Notes: generated by a model from the letters alone, not told the origin. Shown: positions 46,253 to 56,883, numbered from the stretch's first letter. The stretch is 64,000 nucleotides of DNA from Lysinibacillus sp. BPa_S21 (GCF_023337795.1 NZ_JALIRS010000002.1:434001-498000); one strand, 5' to 3'. Made by a program: numbers and translations.

Positions 46253-46385
46253 GCACAATTCCTCCCCATTTTGTTATCTAATTTACCTAGACTGGTTGTC
46301 CATCTGCTTTCGCGGATGCATTCTACAACATATGCTTAAGACTTTATTTTTATTCCGTTGACATTGAATGCCTACCGAACAATTA

Positions 46386-46892
46386 TTATTTTTTACGGCC
46401 CCATTTTCTTCTCGGTTTTTCCGATTGCTCTGATTCAAAAGAATAAGCATCATCATGGATCACTTCATTGGCCTGATCGATAATTTTACGTTTCTTCCAC
46501 TTATCTGCAATGCCCATTGCGACATTGCTCCATTGAACAACTTGTGCAATTTTTTCTTCATTTTGTTCCACACTATGAGAAATTGAAGAAGTAATTTGCT
46601 GTACAGATGTATTTAAACCATTCACAGAGTCGCCAATCCCTTTGACTGCATGAACAACAGAATTTAACTGTTCAGATTTTTCTTGAATATCCTCTGCCAA
46701 GCTATTTGTTTTTTCTAGTAAGGAAGTCGTTTCACGTGTAATGCCTTCCATTTGTCCTTCAATACCCGATAATGTGCCAGCTAAACTTTTAAGGATTGGT
46801 TTAAGCGAAAATAATGTCATGCCAACGCTCACACAAAAAATTAAAAAACCGATTGCTGCGATAATTGCTGCAATATACAAAATAACTTCCAT
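46386..46892 (-). CDS. ytxG: DUF948-family protein YtxG
   Basis: A 168-residue protein with one N-terminal transmembrane helix (2-24) followed by a long coiled coil and a basic tail (KPRRKWGRKK). The family resembles chemoreceptor-type coiled coils without a signalling tip; function unknown, induced by sigma-B in B. subtilis. Located between murC and ytxH in the usual order. Confidence 0.9.
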   Translation of the reverse strand: MEVILYIAAIIAAIGFLIFCVSVGMTLFSLKPILKSLAGTLSGIEGQMEGITRETTSLLEKTNSLAEDIQEKSEQLNSVVHAVKGIGDSVNGLNTSVQQITSSISHSVEQNEEKIAQVVQWSNVAMGIADKWKKRKIIDQANEVIHDDAYSFESEQSEKPRRKWGRKK

Positions 46893-46976
46893 AACTAGTC
46901 CTCCTGCAAGTAAAATTCTCTTTACTATTCTTTACCTTATTTTCGACAAAAAAAACTGAATTCCTCCTCATTTTGA

Positions 46977-47012
46977 GAAAAAACAGCTTATTCCTTGCGG
47001 ATTAAGCTGTTT
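46977..47012 (-). terminator. Terminator overlapping the murC stop
   Basis: AACAGCTTAAT / AATAAGCTGTT stem with TTTTTTCTC on the minus strand; the 5' arm includes the murC stop codon. Confidence 0.8.
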
Positions 47013-48315
47013 CGTTGTTCTTTAGCACGTCTTCAAAAGCATCTTGGAATTTATGAACATCGCCTGCGCCCATAAATAAAAATACTGCGCCCTCATGCTT
47101 TGTTAACACTTCAATTCCTTCAGTGGTAATCACTGCACTGCCTTCAATTAAAGACGCTAAATCTTGGATTGAAAGTGCACCTTGTGTTTCCCTTGCAGAG
47201 CCAAAAATATCGCATAAGTAAGCTGTATCTGCAAGGCTTAGACTATCTGCAAAATCCTGTAAAAAAGCTTGCGTACGTGTAAATGTATGTGGTTGGAAAA
47301 TAGCTACTAGCTCACGATCCGGGAATTTTTGTCGTGCTGATTGCACAGTTGCACGGATTTCAGTTGGATGGTGCGCATAGTCATCTATTAAAACATTATT
47401 CCCAATATCCGTTTCTGTAAAACGTCTTTTTACACCTTTGTATGTGTTTAAACGTTCTTGAATGATGTCTGGTGAAATACCTTCATATTGGCAAAGTGTA
47501 ATAACAGCTAAAGTATTTAATACTGCATGATCTCCAAACAATGGGATAAAGAATGTACTATAAAATTCATTGCGAACAAATACATCAAATTTTGTACCCT
47601 TTGTTGTTTTTTCAACATTCCGAGCCTCAAAATCATTTTCAGCCCCAAATCCATAATATACAACTGGTACCTTCGCTTGAATACGTTGTAGATGTTCATC
47701 ATCACCACAAGCAATAATTGCTTTTTTAACCTGCAAAGCTAATGATTGAAAGGCTGAATAAACATCCTCTATGTTTGCAAAGTAATCTGGATGGTCAAAA
47801 TCAATATTCGTCATTACAGCATAATCGGGATTGTAAGCTAAAAAGTGTCGACGGTATTCACATGCTTCCATCACAAAGAAGTCAGCATTTTCATGCCCAG
47901 CACCTGTTCCATCACCGATTAAATAAGAAGTTGGTTTATAACCTCCTACAACATGAGCCATTAAGCCTGTTGTAGATGTTTTACCATGTGCACCCGTAAT
48001 AGCAATCGACGTATAATTACCGATATATTCACCTAAAAACTTATGGTAGCGAATCACTTCTACACCGATTTCACGAGCCCGCTCTAATTCAGGATGATCA
48101 TCAGGAAATGCGTTCCCTGCAATAACTGTCATACCTTCTTTAATATTATCTGCATTAAATGAAAAAATTGAAATATTACGCTCACGTAACGGTTGTTCCG
48201 TGAAGAAGTATTTATCAATATCTGAGCCCTGTACTTGTTCACCAGCATCAAATAAGATTTGTGCAAGTGAACTCATGCCAGAACCTTTAATGCCTGTGAA
48301 ATGAAAAACTGTCAT
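47002..48315 (-). CDS. murC: UDP-N-acetylmuramate--L-alanine ligase
   Basis: Adds the first L-alanine of the peptidoglycan stem peptide, 437 residues. [11 protein letters not shown] at the N-terminus, ATP loop [16 protein letters not shown] at about residue 110, and YAHHPTEI near 330 are all present. A G-rich site (GGGGGG) precedes the ATG. Confidence 0.96.
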   Translation of the reverse strand: MTVFHFTGIKGSGMSSLAQILFDAGEQVQGSDIDKYFFTEQPLRERNISIFSFNADNIKEGMTVIAGNAFPDDHPELERAREIGVEVIRYHKFLGEYIGNYTSIAITGAHGKTSTTGLMAHVVGGYKPTSYLIGDGTGAGHENADFFVMEACEYRRHFLAYNPDYAVMTNIDFDHPDYFANIEDVYSAFQSLALQVKKAIIACGDDEHLQRIQAKVPVVYYGFGAENDFEARNVEKTTKGTKFDVFVRNEFYSTFFIPLFGDHAVLNTLAVITLCQYEGISPDIIQERLNTYKGVKRRFTETDIGNNVLIDDYAHHPTEIRATVQSARQKFPDRELVAIFQPHTFTRTQAFLQDFADSLSLADTAYLCDIFGSARETQGALSIQDLASLIEGSAVITTEGIEVLTKHEGAVFLFMGAGDVHKFQDAFEDVLKNNETA

Positions 48316-48542
48316 TAATTAAACCCCCCGGGAATTCAATATCCCTTCTATCATCTATTAGGTGTATCGTATTTTTCACTAATTATTAGGTATTAATACC
48401 TTTGTAAGTACTAAAAAATACGTACTAATCAACACATCTCGTCTATTATAGCACTATTTATGCATAAGGATAAATGTGTAACTTTTCTAAAAATACTAAT
48501 TTTGACGTGAATAAGATAATCTATACGAAAACAATGTAATTC

Positions 48543-51500
48543 TTATTCAAACATAGCGATTAAATCTTCTTCGGTAATGTAACTTTCTCGTGGTTTACTG
48601 CCTCTTGCCTCAGAAACAAAGCCATGTGATTCCAACATATCAATTAAACGAGCAGCACGATTATAGCCAATATGGTATTTGCGCTGAATCAAGGAAGTTG
48701 AAGCTCCTCCTTGCTCATAAACAAATCGACATACATCTTCGAACAGATCATCTTGCTCAGCAGAAACCTCTGTCTTCTTTAAAAGTTCCTCTTGATCGAA
48801 AATATAATCAGGCTCTCCTTGCTCTCGAACATGCTCAATAATCGCTTCAATTTCATCATCTGTCACAAATGTACCTTGCAAACGCACCGGAGCAGACATA
48901 CCATTACCTAAATATAACATATCGCCTCGTCCAAGTAATCTTTCCGCACCTTGCCCATCTAAAATAGTACGTGAATCGATTTGTGAAGATACCGCAAAGG
49001 CAACACGTGTAGGAATATTTGATTTAATAAGCCCTGTAATTACGTCAACAGACGGTCTTTGCGTTGCAACAATTAAATGGATACCACAAGCACGTGCCTT
49101 TTGCGCAATACGACAAATCGCCTCCTCTACATCTGCAGGAGACATCATCATTAAATCTGCCAATTCATCAATGACAATGAGAATATACGGTAATTTTAAG
49201 CTATGTTCATTATTTTTATCCGCTATAGCATTATAACGTGTAATATCGCGTGCACCCGCATGTGCAAATAACTGATAACGACGTTCCATTTCTTCCACTG
49301 CCCATTTCAATGCAGCTGTAGCAGCCTTAACGTCTGTGATGACCGGGCTCACTAAATGTGGAATATGATTAAACGGTGCTAATTCTACCATCTTAGGATC
49401 GATAAGCATCAGCTTTAATTCATGTGGTGCAGCTTTATATAATAAACTAACCAAAATTGAATTAATACAAACTGATTTACCAGAACCTGTAGCTCCGGCA
49501 ATTAAACCATGTGGCATTTTTCGTAAATCAATGGTTACAGGCTTCCCTGTTAAATCCAGACCCAATGCTGCTTCTAACGGTGAATCTGACTCGAGGAAAG
49601 AAGCACTATTTGTCACTTCCGATAATCGAACAGCGCGAGATACACGGTTCGGTATCTCAATGCCAATTGAGCTCTTTCCAGGAATCGGTGCTTGGATGCG
49701 GATGTCTTTCGCTGCCAATGCAAGTTTTAAATCATCTGATAGATTGCGGATTTTGCTAACCTTTGTACCATGACTCACTGTAATTTCAAATTGTGTCACG
49801 GCAGGTCCTTGCATTATGGATTCTATTTGAGCTGAGACTTGGAAATAAGACAAAGCTTCGACCAACGTATCTCCCTGTTGCTCCATCCACTCAGTATCCT
49901 GTGTTTTTTCCTCAGGTGGCTCTAAATACTCATCATCTGGCTTTTGATACACATGAACAGGTTTTTGAGGTAGTTCCTCTACTTGGTCTTCCACTATTTT
50001 TTTATCTGATATAGAAGGTTGCTCGGGGAGTTTCTCTATATCAATAAAATTCTCCTCAGGAACAACTATATTTTCGGTAGTAAGCTCTTGTTCAGTAGTT
50101 GCTTCTACTTCCATTTCGGTAGTTGCTGAAATTTCATCGGCGCTATCGATATCAATCACTGTCTTTTCTAATGTAGAAACGTTAGACATCGATGTTACTG
50201 GTGCCATTGTAATGACCGATACACTTTCTGTTGCATCTTTAAATGGAGCAGTATTTTGTTGAATAGAAACCTCGTTTTCCTCCGTCGATTGGAGCGTTAT
50301 TTTATCATCCATCTCTAACTCGCTAATCTCTAAATCTACTGATTGTTGAATATGTTCTTTTTCGGATGGTGCAATATTTTGAATAGAAACCCCGTTTTCC
50401 TCCGCCAACTGTGGCGTTGTTTCATGATCCCTTTCTAACTCGCTAATCTCTGATTCTACTGATTGTTGAATGTGTTCTTTTTCGGATGGTGCAATATTTT
50501 GAATAGAAACCCCGTTTTCCTCCGCCAACTGTGGCGTTGTTTCATGATCCATCTCTAAATCGCTAATCTCTGATTCTACTGATAGTTGGGTATGTTCTTT
50601 TTCGGATGGCGCTAGTTGTTGTTCTGCTTCCGAAATAATAAGCTCAGAAGAGGGCTCCTGTTCCTCTTGGTCTATTTCAACAATTGTTGATGTCGGCTTC
50701 ATATTTTTGAATTGCTGTTGGATTTTCCATTTCTCTTTATCAGTTTTTAGCATTAGAACATTAAATGGAATGCCACTTTTTTCTTTCTTTTCTACAGATT
50801 GTTCTTCCATCGAAAGTTCCTCTAAAGACTGTTCTTGCTGGTCATCTGCATTCACTGGCGGCTGAACTACTGTCACTTCACCAATATGGATGGTAGAATT
50901 TTCGATTTGTACTTGTTCGACCACTACTTCTTTTACATGGATGTCTGATTGCTCGGCTGAAAGTTGTTCTACATTCAACTCATGCTGAACAGCTTCTTTC
51001 ACCTGATCTTCGAATTCTACAGCAAAAGAAGTTGTTTGCGGTACAGGTAATTCAGTTGTCATTTTATCACTAGGGTGATTTGTTTCGTCTGTTAATTGAT
51101 CATCAAAAGTAATCGGTTGCTTTACAGGTACTTCAATTGTTTCAATGACTTCAAGCTGTTCAGGTTCATCTTTCTGAACGGCACTAATAGGCTCTTTTTC
51201 TTCTAGTATATTTTCAATAGCCTCATTTGTTGTCGCTTCTTTTAATGGCTTAGATGCTGCAGGTATTTCTAACTCTTTCTTGCCGTGCTCTTCCTGCCGT
51301 TTCTCTAATAATTGCTCAATCGGGCTCGGCTTGGCAAAACCGTAGACAGGTGACGGAACATCACTTGGTACAAAACGCTTGCGATTTTCAGATAAACTAT
51401 TTTCAATTGTTGGCTCTTCTATTTTTTTGGATTGATAATTCGTATCTTTATGCGAAGGCGGTTGCTCATTTTTGGCATCTCGAAAAACAAGACTGGCTTT

Positions 51501-51884
51501 TGAACGATTCACCTGTTCAGGCTGACTTCTTGTAATTGTCGTTCTTCCGGTTCTTTTCGATCGATTTGCCAATAGATCTCGAATACCTGAAACCTCAATA
51601 TCATAAACACTCGAATCCACAATATGATTATTTAAATGCCTCGGTAGCGATAAATCTTCAATTTGTCCAGAGTACGCATCGTCCGTTTGATGGAATGCTT
51701 CTTTTGCTGGTGGAGCTGAAATTTCCTCATCCTCAATTAACGGAAAACGAAAAGTTTTTTGTTTTGCTACAGTTTCTTCTTTAAATGAGTCCTGTTGTGC
51801 AGATTGTTCTTCTTCATAAAACTCTTCATACTCATATTCATCTTTATTTAAAAATTTATTCATTTGTTTTTTTAACCAATTCAC
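48543..51884 (-). CDS. sftA: DNA translocase SftA (FtsK/SpoIIIE family)
   Basis: Soluble septum-associated DNA pump of 1113 residues. The long N-terminal half (1-700) is acidic, low-complexity and without membrane helices, which separates it from SpoIIIE. It contains three tandem 40-residue repeats (residues 425-544, about 120 bp each). The C-terminal motor has Walker A GATGSGKSVCINSI and LMLIDPKMVELAPFN, then a winged-helix gamma domain (RFVYEQGGASTSLIQRKY). It moves chromosome ends out of the closing septum. The start codon is GTG. Confidence 0.95.
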   Translation of the reverse strand: MNWLKKQMNKFLNKDEYEYEEFYEEEQSAQQDSFKEETVAKQKTFRFPLIEDEEISAPPAKEAFHQTDDAYSGQIEDLSLPRHLNNHIVDSSVYDIEVSGIRDLLANRSKRTGRTTITRSQPEQVNRSKASLVFRDAKNEQPPSHKDTNYQSKKIEEPTIENSLSENRKRFVPSDVPSPVYGFAKPSPIEQLLEKRQEEHGKKELEIPAASKPLKEATTNEAIENILEEKEPISAVQKDEPEQLEVIETIEVPVKQPITFDDQLTDETNHPSDKMTTELPVPQTTSFAVEFEDQVKEAVQHELNVEQLSAEQSDIHVKEVVVEQVQIENSTIHIGEVTVVQPPVNADDQQEQSLEELSMEEQSVEKKEKSGIPFNVLMLKTDKEKWKIQQQFKNMKPTSTIVEIDQEEQEPSSELIISEAEQQLAPSEKEHTQLSVESEISDLEMDHETTPQLAEENGVSIQNIAPSEKEHIQQSVESEISELERDHETTPQLAEENGVSIQNIAPSEKEHIQQSVDLEISELEMDDKITLQSTEENEVSIQQNTAPFKDATESVSVITMAPVTSMSNVSTLEKTVIDIDSADEISATTEMEVEATTEQELTTENIVVPEENFIDIEKLPEQPSISDKKIVEDQVEELPQKPVHVYQKPDDEYLEPPEEKTQDTEWMEQQGDTLVEALSYFQVSAQIESIMQGPAVTQFEITVSHGTKVSKIRNLSDDLKLALAAKDIRIQAPIPGKSSIGIEIPNRVSRAVRLSEVTNSASFLESDSPLEAALGLDLTGKPVTIDLRKMPHGLIAGATGSGKSVCINSILVSLLYKAAPHELKLMLIDPKMVELAPFNHIPHLVSPVITDVKAATAALKWAVEEMERRYQLFAHAGARDITRYNAIADKNNEHSLKLPYILIVIDELADLMMMSPADVEEAICRIAQKARACGIHLIVATQRPSVDVITGLIKSNIPTRVAFAVSSQIDSRTILDGQGAERLLGRGDMLYLGNGMSAPVRLQGTFVTDDEIEAIIEHVREQGEPDYIFDQEELLKKTEVSAEQDDLFEDVCRFVYEQGGASTSLIQRKYHIGYNRAARLIDMLESHGFVSEARGSKPRESYITEEDLIAMFE
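50253..50612 (-). repeat. Three tandem 120-bp repeats inside sftA
   Basis: Units begin at 50612, 50492 and 50372 on the minus strand, exactly 120 bases apart, each coding a 40-residue unit starting APSEKEH. The first two are nearly identical at the base level; the third has diverged. In frame, so they lengthen the linker without breaking the gene. Confidence 0.95.
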
Positions 51885-51957
51885 ATTGTTTCACTCATTT
51901 CTCTTACACTTCATTTATAGCATTAACTAATTCAATTATGTCTCGGCATAATTGCGT

Positions 51958-52113
51958 CCGGAGACTTTGTCCAACTTTTGTGTGAAAGCGTAATGCTAAC
52001 ACAGCGGCAGTTGGTCACTCAGTCAAGTGTTGTTGCTGTCGCTTTCGCACAGATAAAACCGTGTGTTGCTGTCGCTGTTTGCTACAGAAAACACTTGCTG
52101 AAGAAGTTAAATG
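51958..52113 (+). repeat. Decayed palindromic-element remnant
   Basis: Contains two copies of the inner module (GCTGTCGCTTTCGCACAG at about 52036, GCTGTCGCTGTTTGC at about 52069) and the tail CACTTGCTGAAGAAGTTAA shared with 42258-42278. The terminal inverted repeats are not present. Lies in the gap upstream of sftA; the rest of 51885-52296 holds only hairpins. Confidence 0.6.
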
Positions 52114-52181
52114 TCTATAATAAAAAGCATACCATAAAAATGTTATAGAAACTTGCATTTAGAGGCTCATTCTAGACAAAA

Positions 52182-52222
52182 AAATCGTTATGTTACTAGC
52201 ATATTAGTAGCATAACGATTGT
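52182..52222 (-). terminator. Terminator after ytpR
   Basis: Stem AATCGTTATG-TTACTA / TAGTA-GCATAACGATT followed by TTTTTTTGTC on the minus strand. A second perfect hairpin, CACTGTCTA / TAGACAGTG at 52260-52282, lies between it and ytpR. Confidence 0.8.
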
Positions 52223-52296
52223 AAGTATATATAATCAATTTAGTCTTGGTGTTAATTACCACTGTCTAACAGCTAGACAGTGCTTCCAGAGAGCTT

Positions 52297-52911
52297 TTAT
52301 TTAGTTGGCGTCTCAAACGCACTACCAGTGATCGCATCTTCTGATAATATTAAAATTCCTTTTTCAGAAGGAGCATTTGGTATTGCTAGTTCACGTGCCG
52401 AACATAGCATACCGTATGATTCAACACCTCGCAAATTACCTTCTTTAATAAGCATTCCAGAAGGCATTACTGCACCGATTTTTGCTACGACAACCTTTTG
52501 ACCAGCTTCTACATTTGGTGCACCACATACAATTTGTAATGTTTCTTCCCCTACGTTTACAGAACAAATGCTTAATTTATCAGCATTTGGATGCTTGTCC
52601 TTTGTTTCTACATAGCCCACGACAAATTTCGGAGAAAAATCTACATCAAGGCTGATTTCAGCTCCGTTTTTTGCAATAGCAGCATCTAGCTGTGCTACTA
52701 ATTCTGGTGTAACTTCAACTAGACCTTTTGCATCAGTTTGGATATAGTTGCTGGCATTAAATAAATTAAATGCTTTAATTTCTCCTGTTTGGGCTTCCTT
52801 TAAAATAGCAATATCACCCGCGCGTTCCACCTTTGTTTTCACGATTGATTCTGTTGCTAATTGTACTAGCAATACATCTCCTACATGCTCTTTGTTGTAA
52901 AATACATTCAT
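52297..52911 (-). CDS. ytpR: YtpR-family tRNA-binding protein
   Basis: A 204-residue protein with a C-terminal EMAP/Trbp-type tRNA-binding OB fold (VVGYVETKDKHPNADKLSIC, IVCGAPNVEAGQKVVVAKIG), as in the N-terminus of PheT. The N-terminal 85 residues form the DUF4479 part. Stand-alone function unknown. Overlaps ytpQ by 4 bases. Confidence 0.93.
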   Translation of the reverse strand: MNVFYNKEHVGDVLLVQLATESIVKTKVERAGDIAILKEAQTGEIKAFNLFNASNYIQTDAKGLVEVTPELVAQLDAAIAKNGAEISLDVDFSPKFVVGYVETKDKHPNADKLSICSVNVGEETLQIVCGAPNVEAGQKVVVAKIGAVMPSGMLIKEGNLRGVESYGMLCSARELAIPNAPSEKGILILSEDAITGSAFETPTK

Positions 52912-53732
52912 TTTTTCTCTTGCTCCTTTTTAACTCTGTTTTTTGCTAATATAAAGATTGGTTCTAGCTCTCCATCTTCATAAATAAAAGATAATGACGT
53001 AATCGGTACGGTACCGACAGCGAAGAAATGCATCGTCATCTGTGCTAATACATCATACCCTGTTTCATTACGAATATCACCTACTATTAATACATCCTGA
53101 TGCGGCACAGATAACGTCATGTCCCCCTCAATGTTAGTCTGCATTTCCTTCAAAAAGCTTTCATTTAAAATGCGACTTGCATCATAGCCATCATTTGCAT
53201 TAACAAAATAAAAAATATTCCCTGCAACTTCATCTTTCTTATAAACTGTTGGTAGTTGCTTTACAGAAAATCGTGCCATTTCACGAATTTGCTCTATTGT
53301 TAATTGTAGTACTTCTAACATGGATTCATCAATAAAACGATAGGTTTTTCCTAAATCAAGTGCATAAAAAATACGTGTTTCAGCTGTATGTTCAGTTGTG
53401 ATGAATGCATGCCCCTCCTTTGAGGCTTGGGGGTAGGATGTTGCACGAATAACTGGATAAATTTGTGTAGTCGTTTGGAATCCTTGCTCCATCTCTTGTT
53501 CCATAGCATTAAAGGTTTGCTCGATTGTATAAACAACATCATCGATTGCAGCCCCTTGCTTATCATTATATTTTGCTAAAATGCCTGGTAGTGATAGCTC
53601 CATTCCTTTACCAATTTTTTTATGGTTTAGGCGTAATTTATCGTGCTTTTTATCAAACTCAAAATCAAACTTTTCCTCATTTAATTGTTGTTTTAATAGG
53701 GACACAAGTTGTTCTGATTTAATTTGTTTCAC
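52908..53732 (-). CDS. ytpQ: YtpQ family protein (DUF1444)
   Basis: A 274-residue conserved soluble protein of unknown role, recognised from position and the DUF1444-type sequence (LSLPGILAKY, YPVIRATSYP, NDGYDASRILN). Starts with GTG behind AAAGGATGTGAG. In B. subtilis the thioredoxin-like ytpP usually sits just upstream; it is missing here. Confidence 0.88.
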   Translation of the reverse strand: MKQIKSEQLVSLLKQQLNEEKFDFEFDKKHDKLRLNHKKIGKGMELSLPGILAKYNDKQGAAIDDVVYTIEQTFNAMEQEMEQGFQTTTQIYPVIRATSYPQASKEGHAFITTEHTAETRIFYALDLGKTYRFIDESMLEVLQLTIEQIREMARFSVKQLPTVYKKDEVAGNIFYFVNANDGYDASRILNESFLKEMQTNIEGDMTLSVPHQDVLIVGDIRNETGYDVLAQMTMHFFAVGTVPITSLSFIYEDGELEPIFILAKNRVKKEQEKK

Positions 53733-54200
53733 CTAGCTCACATCCTTTCTTCTAAATTAACTTTTTTTGGTATAATTTTTGAATCGTTCAGAGATATATT
53801 GTTACTGGTCGTGACGTACCACTATTCCAACAGTTTTAAGCCTTTCGAAAATAAATAACACCTTTTTCAGCCCACCATTAAGGTAGAAGTCTATTGTAGC
53901 GTAAAATTTGTTGAATGAAGAGAAAACGGCTCACATGTTTGTGAACCGTTCTGTTCAAAACTATCCAATTATTTAATCTTAACCGAATGATCGACTTTCG
54001 TCATCTTGCGTAAATTATCTTCATTTATTCGTCTGAAAAGGACGTTCTTGTTTATTTGATCGTTTGATTACAGCAAGTTCTAAAATTGAGCATATAAGAC
54101 CTATCGAAAGTGCAAAGATATAGTCCCTTGCTTTTTCTATTTTAAAAAAATTTTTTTAAAGTTGCAACTTCACTATGCCATTCTCATGAATCAATAGATA
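53733..54200. other. Gap where ytpP would be expected
   Basis: 468 bases with no convincing frame and no thioredoxin motif. A stem AACGGTTCACA-like hairpin (53924-53950) and a palindrome AAGTTGCAACTT (54158-54169) are present. The hairpin may end the transcript of the upstream DUF84 gene region. Confidence 0.45.
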
Positions 54201-54722
54201 CTACTCATGTGCTACTGCGAATAAATATTGGCCAATAAGAAGCGAAACTATATGTTCGAACATCATTTGACGACTTACTAACCCTTGTGTGAAAACACCC
54301 ACAGCTCCCGCACCTTGTCGAATATCTCGGCGTTGTGTATAGTGCTCCATTACGGGCCCAAGTTCCTTCCCAGCTCTTATTTCCTGGGCAATTTCTTCTG
54401 GTAATATAATTTGTGCGCCAGCAGCTGTAAAAGTTGTGCCATTTGAAACTGAAAGTGCTCCCCAATTACAGACGTACATAACACCATCAATTTCAGTCAC
54501 ACCACCCTCTAACCCAAACGATAATTGCGCACCCGTCTCTTTGATAGCGTTTTTCGAACGGTTTATTGCTCCCAATCGCGTTTCTTCATGAGTAATCGGC
54601 TGATCAGATACTTGTGAGGCAGCCTTTATGTGCGTGAAATTTGGTTTATCAAAATATTTTCTAGCTATAACTTCAACTGCCTCTGTTTTTGCTTTGTTTG
54701 TTGTACCAATAGCGATGTTCAT
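54201..54722 (-). CDS. DUF84 / YjjX-type inosine-xanthosine triphosphatase
   Basis: A house-cleaning NTPase of 173 residues that hydrolyses ITP and XTP. IAIGTTNKAKTEAV at the N-terminus (phosphate and Asn binding), SFGLEGGV in the middle and QGAGAVGVFTQGLVSR near the end are the family marks. Follows ytoP in the same direction. Confidence 0.88.
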   Translation of the reverse strand: MNIAIGTTNKAKTEAVEVIARKYFDKPNFTHIKAASQVSDQPITHEETRLGAINRSKNAIKETGAQLSFGLEGGVTEIDGVMYVCNWGALSVSNGTTFTAAGAQIILPEEIAQEIRAGKELGPVMEHYTQRRDIRQGAGAVGVFTQGLVSRQMMFEHIVSLLIGQYLFAVAHE

Positions 54723-54744
54723 TTTTATCCCTCTTTCTTCGCAT

Positions 54745-54775
54745 AGAAAAAGATGCCCCTAAAGGCACCTTTTAA
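54745..54775 (-). terminator. Terminator after ytoP
   Basis: Stem AAAGGTGCC / GGGGCATCTTT with CTTTTTCT on the minus strand, in the gap before the DUF84 gene. Confidence 0.7.
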
Positions 54776-54794
54776 CTTCTTTTGGCGGTATACT

Positions 54795-55871
54795 TTACAC
54801 GTTTGCGCGAATCGTTGCTAATGTCGAACGATCTGCTTTTTTCACTAATTCCACAATTAATGCTTTTGCAGCAGCATAGTCATCAATATGAATAATAGAA
54901 GCAGATGTATGAATATAGCGTGAGCAAATTCCAATTACTGCACTAGGAACACCGTCATTTGACGTATGTACACGTCCGGCATCCGTACCACCTTGTGATA
55001 CAAAATATTGATACGGTATATGATTCGTTTCGGCAGTATCTAAGATGAACTCTCGCATGCCTTTATGCGTAACCATCGTACGGTCAAGAATACGTAATAA
55101 TGTCCCTTTTCCAAGCTGACCAAATTGATTTTTTTCACCTGACATATCATTTGCAGGTGATGCATCAAGAGCAAAGAATAAATCCGGTTTAATCATATTG
55201 GCAGACACTTGTGCGCCACGTAAACCAACCTCTTCCATAACATTCGCACCTGCATATAAATGTGAAGCCAACTTCTCATCCTTTACTTCTTTCATCAATT
55301 CAATTGCCAATCCACAACCATAGCGGTTATCCCAAGCTTTGGCCATAATTTTTTTCGGATTGGCCATTGGTGTAAATGGGCAAACAGGGATAATTGATTG
55401 ACCAGGACGAACGCCAAGTGCTATAGCATCATCTTTATTGTCTGCACCTACATCTATTAGCATGTTTTTGATATCCATCGGTTTAGAACGTTCTGCATCT
55501 GTTAATAAATGTGGTGGTATTGATGAAATCACACCAGGAATCGCACCATTTTTAGTAAATACTTCAACACGTTGCGCGAGCATAACCTGGTTCCACCAGC
55601 CACCTAATGTTTGAAAGCGGATCATCCCGTTATCGGTAATAGATGTAACCATGAATGCCACTTCATCCATATGACCAGCAACTAACACTTTTGGTGCATC
55701 AGCAACTTCACTATGCTTCACACCGAAAATACCCCCTAAATTATCCTGAACAATCTCATCCGAGTACTTTTCCAATTCAGAACGCATGAACGCACGTACC
55801 GCATGTTCATTACCCGGCGCGCCCGGTAATTCTGTTAATGTTTTAAATAATTGTAATGTTTCCTCATTCAT
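54795..55871 (-). CDS. ytoP: M42-family aminopeptidase (glutamyl aminopeptidase type)
   Basis: A cytosolic dinuclear metallo-aminopeptidase of 358 residues. Metal and catalytic residues are visible in [38 protein letters not shown] and [11 protein letters not shown]. It trims peptides, usually acidic or glycine-ending N-termini in this subgroup. GGGGAGAGAG precedes the start. Neighbour of ytzB as in B. subtilis. Confidence 0.94.
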   Translation of the reverse strand: MNEETLQLFKTLTELPGAPGNEHAVRAFMRSELEKYSDEIVQDNLGGIFGVKHSEVADAPKVLVAGHMDEVAFMVTSITDNGMIRFQTLGGWWNQVMLAQRVEVFTKNGAIPGVISSIPPHLLTDAERSKPMDIKNMLIDVGADNKDDAIALGVRPGQSIIPVCPFTPMANPKKIMAKAWDNRYGCGLAIELMKEVKDEKLASHLYAGANVMEEVGLRGAQVSANMIKPDLFFALDASPANDMSGEKNQFGQLGKGTLLRILDRTMVTHKGMREFILDTAETNHIPYQYFVSQGGTDAGRVHTSNDGVPSAVIGICSRYIHTSASIIHIDDYAAAKALIVELVKKADRSTLATIRANV

Positions 55872-55997
55872 GATGACTCTCTCCCCACGAAGTAGAATAT
55901 TCTTCCTTGCCCAATTGTAACATATTTATCTATATTCAGCAGAAAACTCCCATTTTCCAATGACTAGCGAGATAAATGCGAGTATCGTTCATCTTCA

Positions 55998-56123
55998 AAG
56001 GTTATCCTAAATTTGCTGAAATATTTATTATACGAAAGCGACGTACCAGAGCAAATTAGAGAAGGAGGAATTGAGTTCTACATTCAAAATATTGATACTT
56101 TCCTAAAAAGTACTAAAGTGTGA
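55998..56123 (+). pseudogene. Possible C-terminal gene fragment
   Basis: An open frame of 41 codons reads like protein (LLYESDVPEQIREGGIEFYI then FLKSTKV and stop) but has no start codon with a ribosome site. It could be the last part of a lost gene. Nothing else is seen in the 55872-56183 gap. Confidence 0.25.
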
Positions 56124-56183
56124 ACGTGCATTCACTCTGTATGCTATGGTAAAATGAAGCTATAGAAAAAGGAGGAAAAAAGC

Positions 56184-56498
56184 ATGAAATTACGCGATTT
56201 TTTAATTGGTGTTGCTACTGGCTTAGCTGCCGCAGTCATTGTTAAAGAAGCAAGTGAAAAGGTTTCTCCGTATGTACCTGCAGGACAAGTACTCGAAAAC
56301 ATAAAAAAGGAATTTAAAAAAGATTCACCGATTGACGGTTCTTGGATTTTTATGAAAACAGACAATTTCTCAAACGGCATTATGAATATTCCAGTATACC
56401 GTGGAGGTATCTCTCGTATGAATGAGGGCGAAATGCAAACATTTGAATTTGCCGCTGACGCTCGCTCTGGAGTAGTAGTAGATCTACAAGAAGTATAA
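56184..56498 (+). CDS. ytzB: Small YtzB-like protein (PepSY related)
   Basis: A 104-residue protein with an N-terminal hydrophobic helix (FLIGVATGLAAAVIV) and a conserved SPIDGSWIFM block. Position next to ytoP and general sequence match YtzB. Probably membrane-anchored; function unknown. AAAGGAGGAAA precedes the ATG. Confidence 0.85.
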   Translation: MKLRDFLIGVATGLAAAVIVKEASEKVSPYVPAGQVLENIKKEFKKDSPIDGSWIFMKTDNFSNGIMNIPVYRGGISRMNEGEMQTFEFAADARSGVVVDLQEV

Positions 56499-56520
56499 CC
56501 TTACTCAGTAATAAGCGATA

Positions 56521-56560
56521 TAAAAGAAACCATCTCAGTTATTTGAGCTGGTTTCTTTCA
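56521..56560 (+). terminator. Terminator after ytzB
   Basis: Stem AAAGAAACCA-CTCA / TGAGCTGGTTTCTTT with T. Resembles the stem at 57338-57377. Confidence 0.8.
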
Positions 56561-56626
56561 TGTTGTTGAAAGACTATTATTTCAATCAAATTAAAGTCAC
56601 ATTAAAGTTGGTCCTTCTGCAATAGG

Positions 56627-56883
56627 GGTTGATTTCCATTCCGGCTGGACGCTTTGTTGTTGCTGTCACTTCGCTTTCGCACAGATAAAACATTTGCTGT
56701 CGCTTCGCTTTCGCACAGAGCAGAGCTTCCTGGGGGCGTCCGATGAGCCGCTTGGGCCAACAGGTGCGCAGCGGAAGCAGCAGGATTTGGTCACGATGGC
56801 GTTATCACAGGATGTGATGGTTTTAGCCTTCGTTCCTCTATTGCTGATCCCCAAGGAGTCGCTCAGTCTCCACTCCAATCAAC
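56627..56883 (+). repeat. Dispersed palindromic element, long variant (copy F)
   Basis: 257 bp, the longest copy. Ends GGTTGATTTCC and CCACTCCAATCAAC. Two inner modules, then the extra hairpin ATCACAGGATGTGAT (56804-56818) followed by TTAGCCTTCGTTCC as in copy A. The outer stem has a mismatch (GGACG against CGCTC), so this copy may be decaying. Confidence 0.88.
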
